Positions 1-7,038 of a stretch of DNA of 32,541 nt are shown in pieces. Position 1 is the first letter of the stretch. Each line of letters begins with the position of its first letter. The position numbers and the translations under genes are program-made. The notes under the pieces are model-generated. The model saw nothing but the letters and a program-made list of their open reading frames with translations. It made no database searches and was not told the DNA's origin. The stretch covers positions 1 through 32,541 of the forward strand of contig JABDKD010000016.1 in NCBI GenBank assembly GCA_013003215.1. Reading direction: 5' to 3'. The DNA is from Pyrinomonadaceae bacterium. Lineage in GTDB: Bacteria; Acidobacteriota; Blastocatellia; Pyrinomonadales; Pyrinomonadaceae.

Positions 1-1013
1 ACCGCTCCGAAGAATTCGATCGGTACGATCTGGTCCGGTTCGACAACCCTGTAGAGAGCGCGTGCCAGCGGTGGATTCTCATAAAGTGGAACCTCATGTT
101 CCGTCGCAACTTCTCTAATTCGTTTTGCGATCAGATCGGCGCCCTTTGCTACCACAATCGGAGCCGCGTCCTTCTCGCGTTCATACCTTAGCGCTACCGC
201 GTAGTGTGTCGGATTCGTAACCACAACAGTCGCTTCCGGGACATTCGAAATCGATCTTTTCTGCGACAGGGCCCTCGCCGAACGACGTCGTTGGGCCTTG
301 ATCCATGGATCACCCTCCTGGCTCTTAAATTCATCGCGTATCTCCTGCTTCGACATTCGCAGCGACTTTTCATGTTTGTATTTTGCGTAAGCGTAGTCAG
401 CACCGGCAAGTACAATCATCACGATGCCGTACCTTAGCGCAAGGCTATAGAGGGTTGACGTGAGTTCATTGGCAACGGTTGCAACCGGTGCGTTCACAAG
501 TGTCGGCGCCTTTTCGATCATCGGGTATAGAACCCCGTATGCAACACTGCCGAATAACGCGAGTTTAACTGTTGATTTGGCGAGGTTTACGAGACCGTCG
601 AGGCCAAAAACCCGCTTAATGTTGGAAACGGGGTTGAATTTTTCGGGTTTCGGCTTTAGCGCTTCCGGCGTAAATGCGAACCCTGTTTGGGCAACATTTC
701 CCGCGCCGGCTGCGACCATGCCGATCAGGATTACCGGAAGAACAACGATCGCAAGCGTCGTTACCGCATCGGTCATTAAGATCTGAACACCTGCGGGCCC
801 CAGTTCAGTAAGATGCGGAATCTTCAGGCTTATGTCGTGAACAAAGAGCGCAATCTGTTCAAAAATATCGCTGCCGAGGATATTGATTAGGAAAAGGGCC
901 GAAAGGAAGGCGAACGCTGTCGGAAGTTCTGCGCCCTTGGCGAATTGCCCTTTCTTTTTGGCGTCTTCGCGTTTCTTTGGGGTGGCTTTTTCTGTGCGTT
1001 CCTGTTGTGACAT
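1..1013 (-). CDS. flhB: FlhB, flagellar export switch protein (3' end cut by window edge)
   Basis: FlhB sits beside the FliPQR export gate and switches substrate class from rod/hook to filament by self-cleavage. The frame is open from the ATG at 1013 to the left edge, giving 337 visible residues; the family is usually 350-380, so only a short tail is missing. The N-terminus (MSQQERTEKATPKKREDA) is typical, four hydrophobic segments follow, and the autocleavage motif NPTH is at about residues 267-270, followed by YAVALRYE. The start lies 2 bp after the fliR stop, so it is co-translated with fliR. It has no entry as a complete reading frame because the stop is outside the window. Confidence 0.97.
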   Translation of the reverse strand, partial: MSQQERTEKATPKKREDAKKKGQFAKGAELPTAFAFLSALFLINILGSDIFEQIALFVHDISLKIPHLTELGPAGVQILMTDAVTTLAIVVLPVILIGMVAAGAGNVAQTGFAFTPEALKPKPEKFNPVSNIKRVFGLDGLVNLAKSTVKLALFGSVAYGVLYPMIEKAPTLVNAPVATVANELTSTLYSLALRYGIVMIVLAGADYAYAKYKHEKSLRMSKQEIRDEFKSQEGDPWIKAQRRRSARALSQKRSISNVPEATVVVTNPTHYAVALRYEREKDAAPIVVAKGADLIAKRIREVATEHEVPLYENPPLARALYRVVEPDQIVPIEFFGA

Positions 1014-1015
1014 CG

Positions 1016-1792
1016 TTACAAGGTGCCGATTACCTGGTCAAGGCCCGTATAGATTCCGCCAAGCACCTGCCTGAATGCCGTTGGCAAAAAGTAAACAGAT
1101 GCGCCGAGAATGGTAAGTCCCAGCCCGATCTTAAGGGGGAAACCGAGGATAAAAACCTGGAACTGCGGTGCGGTTCGTCCGAAGAATTCGAGACCGAACT
1201 CAATAACTACAAGCACGATGACTGCGGGTGCTGCGAGTGACAGGCCAACTGCAAGGGTTGAAGCGGTCATGCGAAGGAGAATATCCACCAGTTCGCCGCT
1301 GACGTGGAAGTTGCCGGGCTGGACAAATTCAAAGCTTCTGACCGAAGCGATCACAAACCAGTGGTGCCCGTTTGCTGCCAGCAATACGACTACACTCAGC
1401 ATCTGTGCGCCGATCCCGAACGTGGTAGTCTGCGCCCTCGTGTCCGGGTCGATAATTCCAGCAAGTGAGAAGCCCATTTGGTTTCCCATAAAGTGAGCAG
1501 CCATCTCGAAGCATGTAAATATCACCCGCCCGACATATCCCATCAACAGTCCGATCAGCAGTTCACCCAAGAGAACGAGAGTGAGGCTGTACATATTCGG
1601 ATCCGGCGCCTCGATTCTGTTCATCAGAAAAGGACTCAGCGCTACAGACAAAACGATTGCCGAGATTACCCGTATGTTTATGGATACTGATCTGTGGGCC
1701 CAGAATGGAGCGAAAGTTACCAGTCCGCCGGCCCGTGCGAGCACGACGAGAAAGATCAGGACGGTGTCTATGGGGACTTCAAAATTGTCCAT
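1016..1792 (-). CDS. fliR: FliR, flagellar export gate membrane protein
   Basis: FliR is one of three membrane proteins (FliP5-FliQ4-FliR1) that form the export channel inside the MS ring. The product is 258 residues, the usual length, and is nearly all hydrophobic with about six membrane segments; the N-terminal ARAGGLVTFAPF region and the central IDPDTRAQTTTFG loop fit the family. It follows fliQ by 17 bp and precedes flhB by 2 bp, the conserved fliPQR-flhB order. No irregularity seen. Confidence 0.96.
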   Translation of the reverse strand: MDNFEVPIDTVLIFLVVLARAGGLVTFAPFWAHRSVSINIRVISAIVLSVALSPFLMNRIEAPDPNMYSLTLVLLGELLIGLLMGYVGRVIFTCFEMAAHFMGNQMGFSLAGIIDPDTRAQTTTFGIGAQMLSVVVLLAANGHHWFVIASVRSFEFVQPGNFHVSGELVDILLRMTASTLAVGLSLAAPAVIVLVVIEFGLEFFGRTAPQFQVFILGFPLKIGLGLTILGASVYFLPTAFRQVLGGIYTGLDQVIGTL

Positions 1793-1809
1793 TTATGGCG
1801 TTCGGGCCG

Positions 1810-2079
1810 TTATTGGATGTAGGGCGTGAAATCGAGAAAGATGGATTCGGCGAATGTGAGGATTACCTGTAGGATCCAGGGGAAAGTAATCAGGAACACG
1901 GTGAATATAACGATTACACGGGGTGCGAAAGAGAATGTCTGATCCTGAATGGAGGTCAAAGTTTGGATAAGGCTGACTATGATGCCGACGATGATTGCCA
2001 TTGCGAGCATCGGTGCCACGATCCACATGAGTGTCGTCAGGGCATTCTGAATCAGACTTGTAACAAGGGCGTCATTCAT
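1810..2079 (-). CDS. fliQ: FliQ, flagellar export gate membrane protein
   Basis: FliQ is the small gate subunit that packs around FliP/FliR. The product is 89 residues, exactly the family length, with two hydrophobic helices (about 18-40 and 50-75) joined by a loop containing TLTSIQDQTFSF, a signature of FliQ and its type III secretion homologues. Its start lies 2 bp after the fliP stop, so the two are probably translationally coupled. Confidence 0.96.
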   Translation of the reverse strand: MNDALVTSLIQNALTTLMWIVAPMLAMAIIVGIIVSLIQTLTSIQDQTFSFAPRVIVIFTVFLITFPWILQVILTFAESIFLDFTPYIQ

Positions 2080-2081
2080 AC

Positions 2082-2843
2082 TTACACCACACTCTTAACT
2101 AATGAGCTGATAATGAGATACCACCCGTCAACCATCACAAAGAGAAGTATCTTAAGAGGCAGCGATACGATCACAGGGGGGAGTTGCATCATACCCATCG
2201 AGAGCAACACACTCGAAACCGCAAGATCGATCACAAGAAACGGAAGAAAGAGCACAAATCCGATCTGGAATGCGGTTTTCAGTTCACTGATCATGTAGGC
2301 AGGAACCAACGCAGTGGTCGGTACGTCAGCTGCGGTTTCCGGAGCCGGTCCGTTTGAGAGTCGTATAAATAGGGCGAGATCCTTTTCACGGGTGTGCCGG
2401 ATCATGTATTCCCTCAGGGGCTCGATCCCTTTTTCGAGCGCCGCAGATTGAGTTATCTCCCCGTCAATCATGGGTTTGAGCGCGTCCTGGTAGACTTTGC
2501 TCAGGGTCGGCCCCATCACGAAAAGGGTAATAAACAAAGCAAGTCCGAGCAGCACCTGGTTATTTGGCGCCTCCTGAGTTCCAAGTGCTTGTCGCAGGAA
2601 ATGAAATACTACAATGAGCCTCGTAAAGCAGGTCATCGATATCAAAAGTGCCGGTATGAAGCTCAACACGGTCAGCAGAACGATGATCTGAAGAGGCATT
2701 GAGCTTGCAACAGTATCTTCGAGGTCAATAGTTTCAGATGCCGCCGGTGTGTCAGGCGGAGATTCTACTTCCGATTGGGCGAACGCAAAATTGGCCGTTC
2801 CAAATACGATTAGCAGGACGAATACCAGGCTCAGGCGCTTCAT
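2082..2843 (-). CDS. fliP: FliP, flagellar export gate membrane protein
   Basis: FliP forms the pentameric core of the export gate. The product is 253 residues, with an N-terminal cleavable signal peptide (residues 1-23, ending FAFAQ), as in other FliP proteins. The hallmark stretch SMTCFTRLIVVFHFLRQALG and the following QVLLGLALFITLFVM are intact, as is the C-terminal pair of membrane helices. Its ATG overlaps the fliO stop as TAATG, so translation is coupled to fliO. Confidence 0.97.
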   Translation of the reverse strand: MKRLSLVFVLLIVFGTANFAFAQSEVESPPDTPAASETIDLEDTVASSMPLQIIVLLTVLSFIPALLISMTCFTRLIVVFHFLRQALGTQEAPNNQVLLGLALFITLFVMGPTLSKVYQDALKPMIDGEITQSAALEKGIEPLREYMIRHTREKDLALFIRLSNGPAPETAADVPTTALVPAYMISELKTAFQIGFVLFLPFLVIDLAVSSVLLSMGMMQLPPVIVSLPLKILLFVMVDGWYLIISSLVKSVV

Positions 2844-3769
2844 TATGAAAGCCTCCCCAAACCAAGCAGCTGCGATTTCTCTGCCTTGATCAGCGCGTCA
2901 TCGAAATTCGCGTTCTCGCGGGAAAGAAGCTCGGAAACGGAGACCGGGCGCCCTTCGAATTCAAATTCTTTCTCCGACTCTTCAATTGCTTCCTCTTCCT
3001 GTAAATCGTGTCCGTCTTCAGCAAGAAGGGTGAATGAATTCTGTGTTGAGCCAACGAGCAGAACCCGGTCGCCAAATCTAACGGCCGAGATCGTTTGGCC
3101 GTTACGCGGTGTTACCGATGTAAGGATCTTTAGATCCGGCGAATCGCCCGACTGACCCGACGCCAACCCGGCAAGACCCGTCTTCTTGATAACCCAAGTT
3201 CCTACAAACAAAAGCCCAAGGATCAGTAGGACCGATCCTATAGTTTTAAGCCAGATACTTCCGGCAGCTGACGCCGGTTTTGCGGGAACAGCTTTGTTGG
3301 TCTTCATGAACGGTATCGAATCGTTCAGAAGCGGCTTTTTCGCGGTTTCAGACTTTGGCGGTGATTCTGCCTGCTTTTCCGTCTTCGCGGCGTTCTCAGA
3401 CTCCGACTTCAGCGGCTTTGACTTTTTGTCGGTCTGAACGGGCTTTTCTTTAGAGACCCTTTCCGTCTTATCCTTCTTGGACTTAGACTTCGAGGCCGCG
3501 GTTTTCGATTTTGATTTCTTAGAAGAAGATGAATCAGAGCCTTTCTTTTTATTCGATTTAGAAGGGCCCTTCTTCCTGGTACTCGTGGACTTCTTGGCCT
3601 GTTTTAACTTTGTAGTCGTCGTTTTCTTTTTAGTCTGTTTGAGTGCGGGCGGCTTTGAAAGGGGAGTCTTCGCCCCCGGGCCCGGGTTGGAATTCGGTTT
3701 GTCCTGTCCGGAGATTGCCGATAGCAATACCAAAAGACAAGTCGAGATAAGTAATGTCCGTCGAAACAT
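2843..3769 (-). CDS. fliO: FliO, export gate assembly protein with a long Lys/Ser-rich region
   Basis: FliO helps assemble the FliP ring. The call rests on position directly before fliP, one membrane helix and a small cytoplasmic domain. The 308 residues are: signal peptide (1-22), a very lysine/serine/threonine-rich low-complexity region (about 33-145), a membrane helix (about 172-194, IWLKTIGSVLLILGLLFVG), then a C-terminal domain with the FliO-like stretch DRVLLVGSTQNSFTLLAED. Many FliO proteins are only 100-150 residues, so the basic region roughly doubles the size. A GAGGTG Shine-Dalgarno supports the start. The low-complexity part gives no homology support; the identity depends on the last 130 residues and the context. 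Confidence 0.88.
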   Translation of the reverse strand: MFRRTLLISTCLLVLLSAISGQDKPNSNPGPGAKTPLSKPPALKQTKKKTTTTKLKQAKKSTSTRKKGPSKSNKKKGSDSSSSKKSKSKTAASKSKSKKDKTERVSKEKPVQTDKKSKPLKSESENAAKTEKQAESPPKSETAKKPLLNDSIPFMKTNKAVPAKPASAAGSIWLKTIGSVLLILGLLFVGTWVIKKTGLAGLASGQSGDSPDLKILTSVTPRNGQTISAVRFGDRVLLVGSTQNSFTLLAEDGHDLQEEEAIEESEKEFEFEGRPVSVSELLSRENANFDDALIKAEKSQLLGLGRLS

Positions 3770-3786
3770 TTTTGCACCTCATTTGC

Positions 3787-4053
3787 TTACTTTTTCTTGT
3801 TGACTATTTCGTTGATTCTTACTCCTGCGCGATCGTCAATGACAATGATCTCGGCCCTAAAGACGGGTTCTTCACCAACTCGAATGTCAATGCCCTCACC
3901 TGTTGAGCGGGATAACCGGATTACTGTGTTTTCTTTCATATCGACAACTTCACCAAGGGTCAGTTTGGTTCGGCCGAGTTCGATTGAAAGCGGCACCGGC
4001 ACATCATGGAAATGCTGCCAGGAGTCGAGAAGGGATTGAAGTTCTTCGTTCAT
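3787..4053 (-). CDS. fliN: FliN, C-ring switch protein (minimal SpoA domain)
   Basis: FliN forms the base of the C-ring and docks the FliH-FliI ATPase. The product is only 88 residues and consists almost wholly of the SpoA (surface presentation of antigens) domain: VPLSIELGRTKLTLGEV, a central turn, and the closing VRINEIV. Enterobacterial FliN (about 137 residues) has an N-terminal extension that is absent here. It starts 5 bp after fliL and lacks a clear Shine-Dalgarno. The usual neighbour fliM is not present between fliL and fliN. It could serve as the FliN half of a FliM/FliN switch with FliM encoded elsewhere. Confidence 0.93.
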   Translation of the reverse strand: MNEELQSLLDSWQHFHDVPVPLSIELGRTKLTLGEVVDMKENTVIRLSRSTGEGIDIRVGEEPVFRAEIIVIDDRAGVRINEIVNKKK

Positions 4054-4058
4054 CTGAA

Positions 4059-4658
4059 TTAAAGCTGGACAATAAAGTCGGTGATGTATATTGCTTCTAC
4101 GTGGCCGTCTTCATCCGCGGATTGAGCGGCTTCGAGCAACTGCTTGCGGAGCTTCGACTTTCCTTTCACGGTGAGAACATCTTCGGATTTCTTGACCGAA
4201 AGTACCGCGAGCATCGCATTCTTTACCTTTGCGAGAAAAATCGGGTCCGGATCGTGTCCCCCTTCCTCTCCTCCGATTCCGAGGCTTACGGTCATTCGCA
4301 GATACCGGGCTTCTTCGACATCGGCGAGGTTCACGATAAACGGCTGGAGCTCAACGACCTGTTTGACGTCTTCGTCATCCTGAAGCGCCTCGGCGAGAGA
4401 ACGGTCGGCGTCACTTCCGGATGGTTCGTCCTCACTGTTGTCTTCTTCCGGTTCCTGTTTGGACTTCTTAGACTTCTTCTTTTTCTTGGATTTCTTTTCG
4501 GATTTTTCGTCGCCGTCTTTGGCACCATTCATAAACATGAAGTAGTAACCGGCGCCTCCGCCAACCAAAAGCACAACGACCAAGCCGATGATTAAGAACA
4601 GCTTGCTCTTTCCACCGCCGCCTTCGGCAGCTTCATTTTCATTTGTGGGTTCTGACAT
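4059..4658 (-). CDS. fliL: FliL, stator-associated basal body membrane protein
   Basis: FliL is a single-pass inner-membrane protein that surrounds the stator and supports torque. The product is 199 residues: short cytoplasmic N-terminus, membrane helix (about 18-43, LFLIIGLVVVLLVGGGAGYY), a charged Lys/Glu/Asp linker (about 50-85), and the periplasmic FliL domain with LQPFIVNLADVEEARYLRMT and the closing VEAIYITDFIVQL. A strong GGGAGG Shine-Dalgarno lies 7 bp upstream of the ATG, and a sigma-54 site lies just behind it, so fliL heads its own transcription unit. Confidence 0.95.
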   Translation of the reverse strand: MSEPTNENEAAEGGGGKSKLFLIIGLVVVLLVGGGAGYYFMFMNGAKDGDEKSEKKSKKKKKSKKSKQEPEEDNSEDEPSGSDADRSLAEALQDDEDVKQVVELQPFIVNLADVEEARYLRMTVSLGIGGEEGGHDPDPIFLAKVKNAMLAVLSVKKSEDVLTVKGKSKLRKQLLEAAQSADEDGHVEAIYITDFIVQL

Positions 4659-4681
4659 AGGAAACCTCCCGGAATTGTCAT

Positions 4682-4697
4682 TGCGAACGTCATGCCA
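4682..4697 (-). promoter_or_regulatory. Sigma-54 promoter of the fliL operon
   Basis: Minus-strand TGGCATGACGTTCGCA matches the -24/-12 consensus TGGCACGNNNNTTGCW at all but two defined positions and keeps the required GG-to-GC spacing (10 bp between). The start of transcription would be near 4671, leaving a leader of about 13 nt that begins at the Shine-Dalgarno of fliL. The same arrangement is seen at flgB. This is pattern matching by eye; no transcript data were available. Confidence 0.8.
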
Positions 4698-4706
4698 TTG
4701 GTGTCA

Positions 4707-4744
4707 ATGCACCAAAGTCCCTATAAACAGGGCGTTTGGTGCAT
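4707..4744. other. Perfect 10-bp stem hairpin between motB and fliL
   Basis: The arms ATGCACCAAA (4707-4716) and TTTGGTGCAT (4735-4744) are exact complements, and a second CCCT/AGGG pairing lies inside. It sits after the motB stop and just upstream of the fliL sigma-54 site. No U-run follows on either strand, so a classic intrinsic terminator is not shown; it could end or stabilise the motAB message. Confidence 0.6.
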
Positions 4745-4807
4745 CCGGGCATGAATCGTTTTAACTGTTTTTCGACGGTTCGCGTCAATCAATTGGCGCT
4801 TTTCGCC

Positions 4808-5896
4808 CTACGGCTCATCCGCCGGACGTTCTTTTCGTTTTGGTGCATCGGGGATTCGGTCCGGTGTCCCAACGGTGACGCTTCCTTCTTTTTTGAGCTT
4901 GGCGTCGGCAATTTCAGCCTTTGTCCTCTTTTTGCCGGACTTCTTTGGCTTTGACTCATCGGCATTTTCACGGCCGGTTTTGCCGGTGCCTTTGTCGGAC
5001 ATATCGCGCTGAATCTGCTCACGCATCTTCTTTAATCGCTCGTCCCGCTTTGATTCGCTTGAATCAGCGTCATCAGAATCGGGCATAACCGGATCCTTGA
5101 TTGAGTCGGCAGGATCGGAATCAATGGGCTGCTGGCGAAGGACCGTAATGCTTATACGGCGGTTGGCTGGATGGTATGCGTCTCTTTCGATAATCGGATC
5201 TGTGTCCGCAAATCCAACTATTCGATTTATCTGTTTGGGGTCGAGGCATGAAGCTACCAGTACGCGCCGTGCGGCGTTCGCACGATCTGTGGAAAGTTCC
5301 CAGTTCGTGTATCCGTTGCTGGAGGGGAAGACCCTTCGATCTGTGTGCCCGCCGATCTTGATCGGGTTTGGAAGCTGGCAGATCTCAGTTGAGATCTCCT
5401 CTAGAATCCTTCTTGCGGAATCGTTGAGCATCGAACTTCCAACTTCGAAAGAGATGTTATCCGCCTTGTCCACGATCTCGATCTGAAGCCCTTCTTCAAC
5501 GACTTCAACCACTACCTTGTTTTTGGAGTTCGCGAATTCAGGTTGCGAGTCAAACTTCTTCTGCAACTGTTGGGCGATACCGTAAAGTGTTTGTTCTTCA
5601 TCAGTTGCGGACAGTTTGGAGGGTTCGCGGCTGATCTTTTTCTTGCCTGGCATGATACCGCCTCGAGATGAGGTGAACGCACCCGGCGATCTAAAATAGC
5701 TTGCAATCTGTTCCTTCAGCTTTGTATCAGCCTGGGAGACAAGCCAAAGGACAAGGAACAGTGCCATCATCGCCGTCACGAAATCGGCATAGGCCACTTT
5801 CCAGGACCCGCCGTGATGGCCGCCATGCCCCCTGGCTTTCTTGACCCGCGCACGTCGGGGTTTTACTTCTTCCTGTGGTTTTTTGTTCTCTTCCAT
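4808..5896 (-). CDS. motB: MotB, flagellar stator peptidoglycan-anchored subunit
   Basis: MotB pairs with MotA to form the ion-driven stator. The 362 residues hold a basic N-terminus with a Gly/His stretch, one membrane helix (about 34-54) carrying the ion-binding aspartate of YADFVTAMMAL (Asp38), a plug region, and an OmpA-like peptidoglycan-binding domain (about 145-255) with GGHTDRRVFPSSNGYTNWEL. After the OmpA domain there is an extra Lys/Asp/Glu-rich tail of about 100 residues, longer than in model MotB proteins. It starts 7 bp after motA, the usual pair. Confidence 0.96.
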   Translation of the reverse strand: MEENKKPQEEVKPRRARVKKARGHGGHHGGSWKVAYADFVTAMMALFLVLWLVSQADTKLKEQIASYFRSPGAFTSSRGGIMPGKKKISREPSKLSATDEEQTLYGIAQQLQKKFDSQPEFANSKNKVVVEVVEEGLQIEIVDKADNISFEVGSSMLNDSARRILEEISTEICQLPNPIKIGGHTDRRVFPSSNGYTNWELSTDRANAARRVLVASCLDPKQINRIVGFADTDPIIERDAYHPANRRISITVLRQQPIDSDPADSIKDPVMPDSDDADSSESKRDERLKKMREQIQRDMSDKGTGKTGRENADESKPKKSGKKRTKAEIADAKLKKEGSVTVGTPDRIPDAPKRKERPADEP

Positions 5897-5903
5897 TTAA
5901 CCG

Positions 5904-6764
5904 CTAGCGTGGTTTTATGCTTCGGAGCGCCTCATCTATCTCATTAGAAGAAGGACGATCGAAGCTGAAGATCGTTTTTCTTGCAAACTCGACAGCGGTC
6001 GAGGGTGCGGAGTCATTTGCGTACGCAACCAATCCCTGCTTCATGCACAAAAAGTACTGCGCTTCGTCCTGTGCGAGGTTCTCAATGTGGGCGGCAATCG
6101 GCGAGAGAATTCCATAAGCGAGCAACAAGCCGAGAAATGTTCCGATGAGTGCGGCTCCAACGTGATGCCCGAGCTCTTCCGGGGGGCCGTCTAGATGCTG
6201 CATAGTTACGACGATACCCAAAACAGCGGCGACGATCCCAAGCCCGGGCATCGCGTCAGATACTCTATTGACGATCGCCGGTGCGAAGGCGTTTTCGTCA
6301 TGATGTGTGTCAATTTCTGTGTCGAGCATGATTTCAAGCTCTTCGGCATCGCAAGCGCCGTTGACGATCATTTTGAGGGCGTCACAAAAGAAATCGACGG
6401 CATGATGGTTTCCGATAAATGACTTGTACTTTGTAAAGATTCCTGAAGACATCGGGTTGTTGACATCTTCTTCCAGCGAGAGCACGCCTCCTTTTTTGAG
6501 ATTCACGTAGACGTCGTACTGCATCTGAAGAAGCTCGAAATAAGCTGCCTTGTTATAAGGCGAACCCTTAATAGCGCCCATCAGTTTTCCCAGTGTATTC
6601 GTCAGCAGCTTGAGCGGATTGGCCGCGAGTGTAGCGCCGAGTGCCGCGCCTCCAATGACGATGTACTCGGACGGCTGGACCAGAACGTACAAAGGGCCGT
6701 TAATCATCAGGAAACCCGTAATGATGCTGCCCAGGACGATGATAATGCCGATAATTATAAACAT
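5904..6764 (-). CDS. motA: MotA, flagellar stator ion-channel subunit
   Basis: MotA is the four-helix torque-generating subunit. From the ATG at 6764 the protein is 286 residues and begins MFIIIGIIIVLGSIITGF, which aligns with the known start of MotA/PomA proteins. A longer reading frame from a TTG at 6812 would add 16 residues (MGTTFREFGSLTTLYT) with no family support; neither start has a clear Shine-Dalgarno. The helix 3/4 signatures MPGLGIVAAVLGIVVTM and LLLAYGILSPIA, including the conserved prolines, are present. It is preceded by a sigma-28 promoter and a structured leader. Confidence 0.95.
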   Translation of the reverse strand: MFIIIGIIIVLGSIITGFLMINGPLYVLVQPSEYIVIGGAALGATLAANPLKLLTNTLGKLMGAIKGSPYNKAAYFELLQMQYDVYVNLKKGGVLSLEEDVNNPMSSGIFTKYKSFIGNHHAVDFFCDALKMIVNGACDAEELEIMLDTEIDTHHDENAFAPAIVNRVSDAMPGLGIVAAVLGIVVTMQHLDGPPEELGHHVGAALIGTFLGLLLAYGILSPIAAHIENLAQDEAQYFLCMKQGLVAYANDSAPSTAVEFARKTIFSFDRPSSNEIDEALRSIKPR

Positions 6765-6851
6765 GGTGTAAAGCGTGGTGAGCGAGCCGAATTCGCGGAA
6801 AGTTGTCCCCAAGAAATTACGGACTGCGAAACTCGGTGAGCGCGGTGTCTT

Positions 6852-6913
6852 AAAAAGGCAGGCCGCAGTAAAACGTAGAATTTCTGCGTTTTGACCCTCT
6901 GAGGCCTGCCTTT
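6852..6913 (-). terminator. Intrinsic terminator-like hairpin in front of motA
   Basis: On the minus strand an 11-bp perfect stem (6903-6913 with 6854-6864, AAAGGCAGGCC/GGCCTGCCTTT) encloses a second nearly perfect hairpin (6870-6880 with 6881-6892). The left arm runs into five T residues, as in a rho-independent terminator. It could end the long flgB-flgE message, but the motA sigma-28 site lies upstream of it, so motA transcripts must also read through it. Confidence 0.75.
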
Positions 6914-6971
6914 GGTGGGTGGTAACCGCTAATAGTGAAGTGGGAGAAAAGCGGTTCCGCGCTCAAGTTAC

Positions 6972-6998
6972 TTATCGGCACGGCAATGAGAAACTTTA
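6972..6998 (-). promoter_or_regulatory. Sigma-28 (FliA) promoter of motAB
   Basis: Minus strand TAAA (6995-6998), 15 bp, then GCCGATAA (6972-6979): an exact match to the FliA consensus. The -35 box extends to CTAAAGTTT and the -10 box to GCCGATAAGT, both shared with the fliC, fliS and flgM sites in this window. Transcription would start near 6965, about 200 nt before the motA ATG. Confidence 0.88.
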
Positions 6999-7038
6999 GC
7001 CGGGACCCAGGAGAATCCTGTCCCCCGACCGAGGTTAT

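Larger units (their letters stand above)
6765..7038 (-). other. flgE-motA intergenic region / structured motA leader
   Basis: This 274-bp gap has no gene. Going leftward it holds a hairpin just past the flgE stop (7002-7024: GGGA/TCCC and CAGGA/TCCTG arms), the motA sigma-28 promoter (6972-6998), a 7-bp stem hairpin (6924-6930 with 6950-6956), an intrinsic-terminator-like hairpin (6854-6913) with a T-run, and the start of motA. Both hairpins downstream of the promoter would be part of the motA leader RNA. Confidence 0.7.

Noticed and set aside
3903-4595. 230-codon plus-strand frame opposite fliN and fliL
   Set aside because: It is the antisense shadow of fliL and fliN, with no Shine-Dalgarno and no recognisable domain.
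6747-6754. GCCGATAA on the plus strand inside motA
   Set aside because: No TAAA 15-16 bp upstream on that strand and no plus-strand gene downstream.
6765-6812. TTG-initiated 16-residue N-terminal extension of MotA
   Set aside because: It has no Shine-Dalgarno and no family support; MotA proteins start at the first membrane helix, as from the ATG at 6764.
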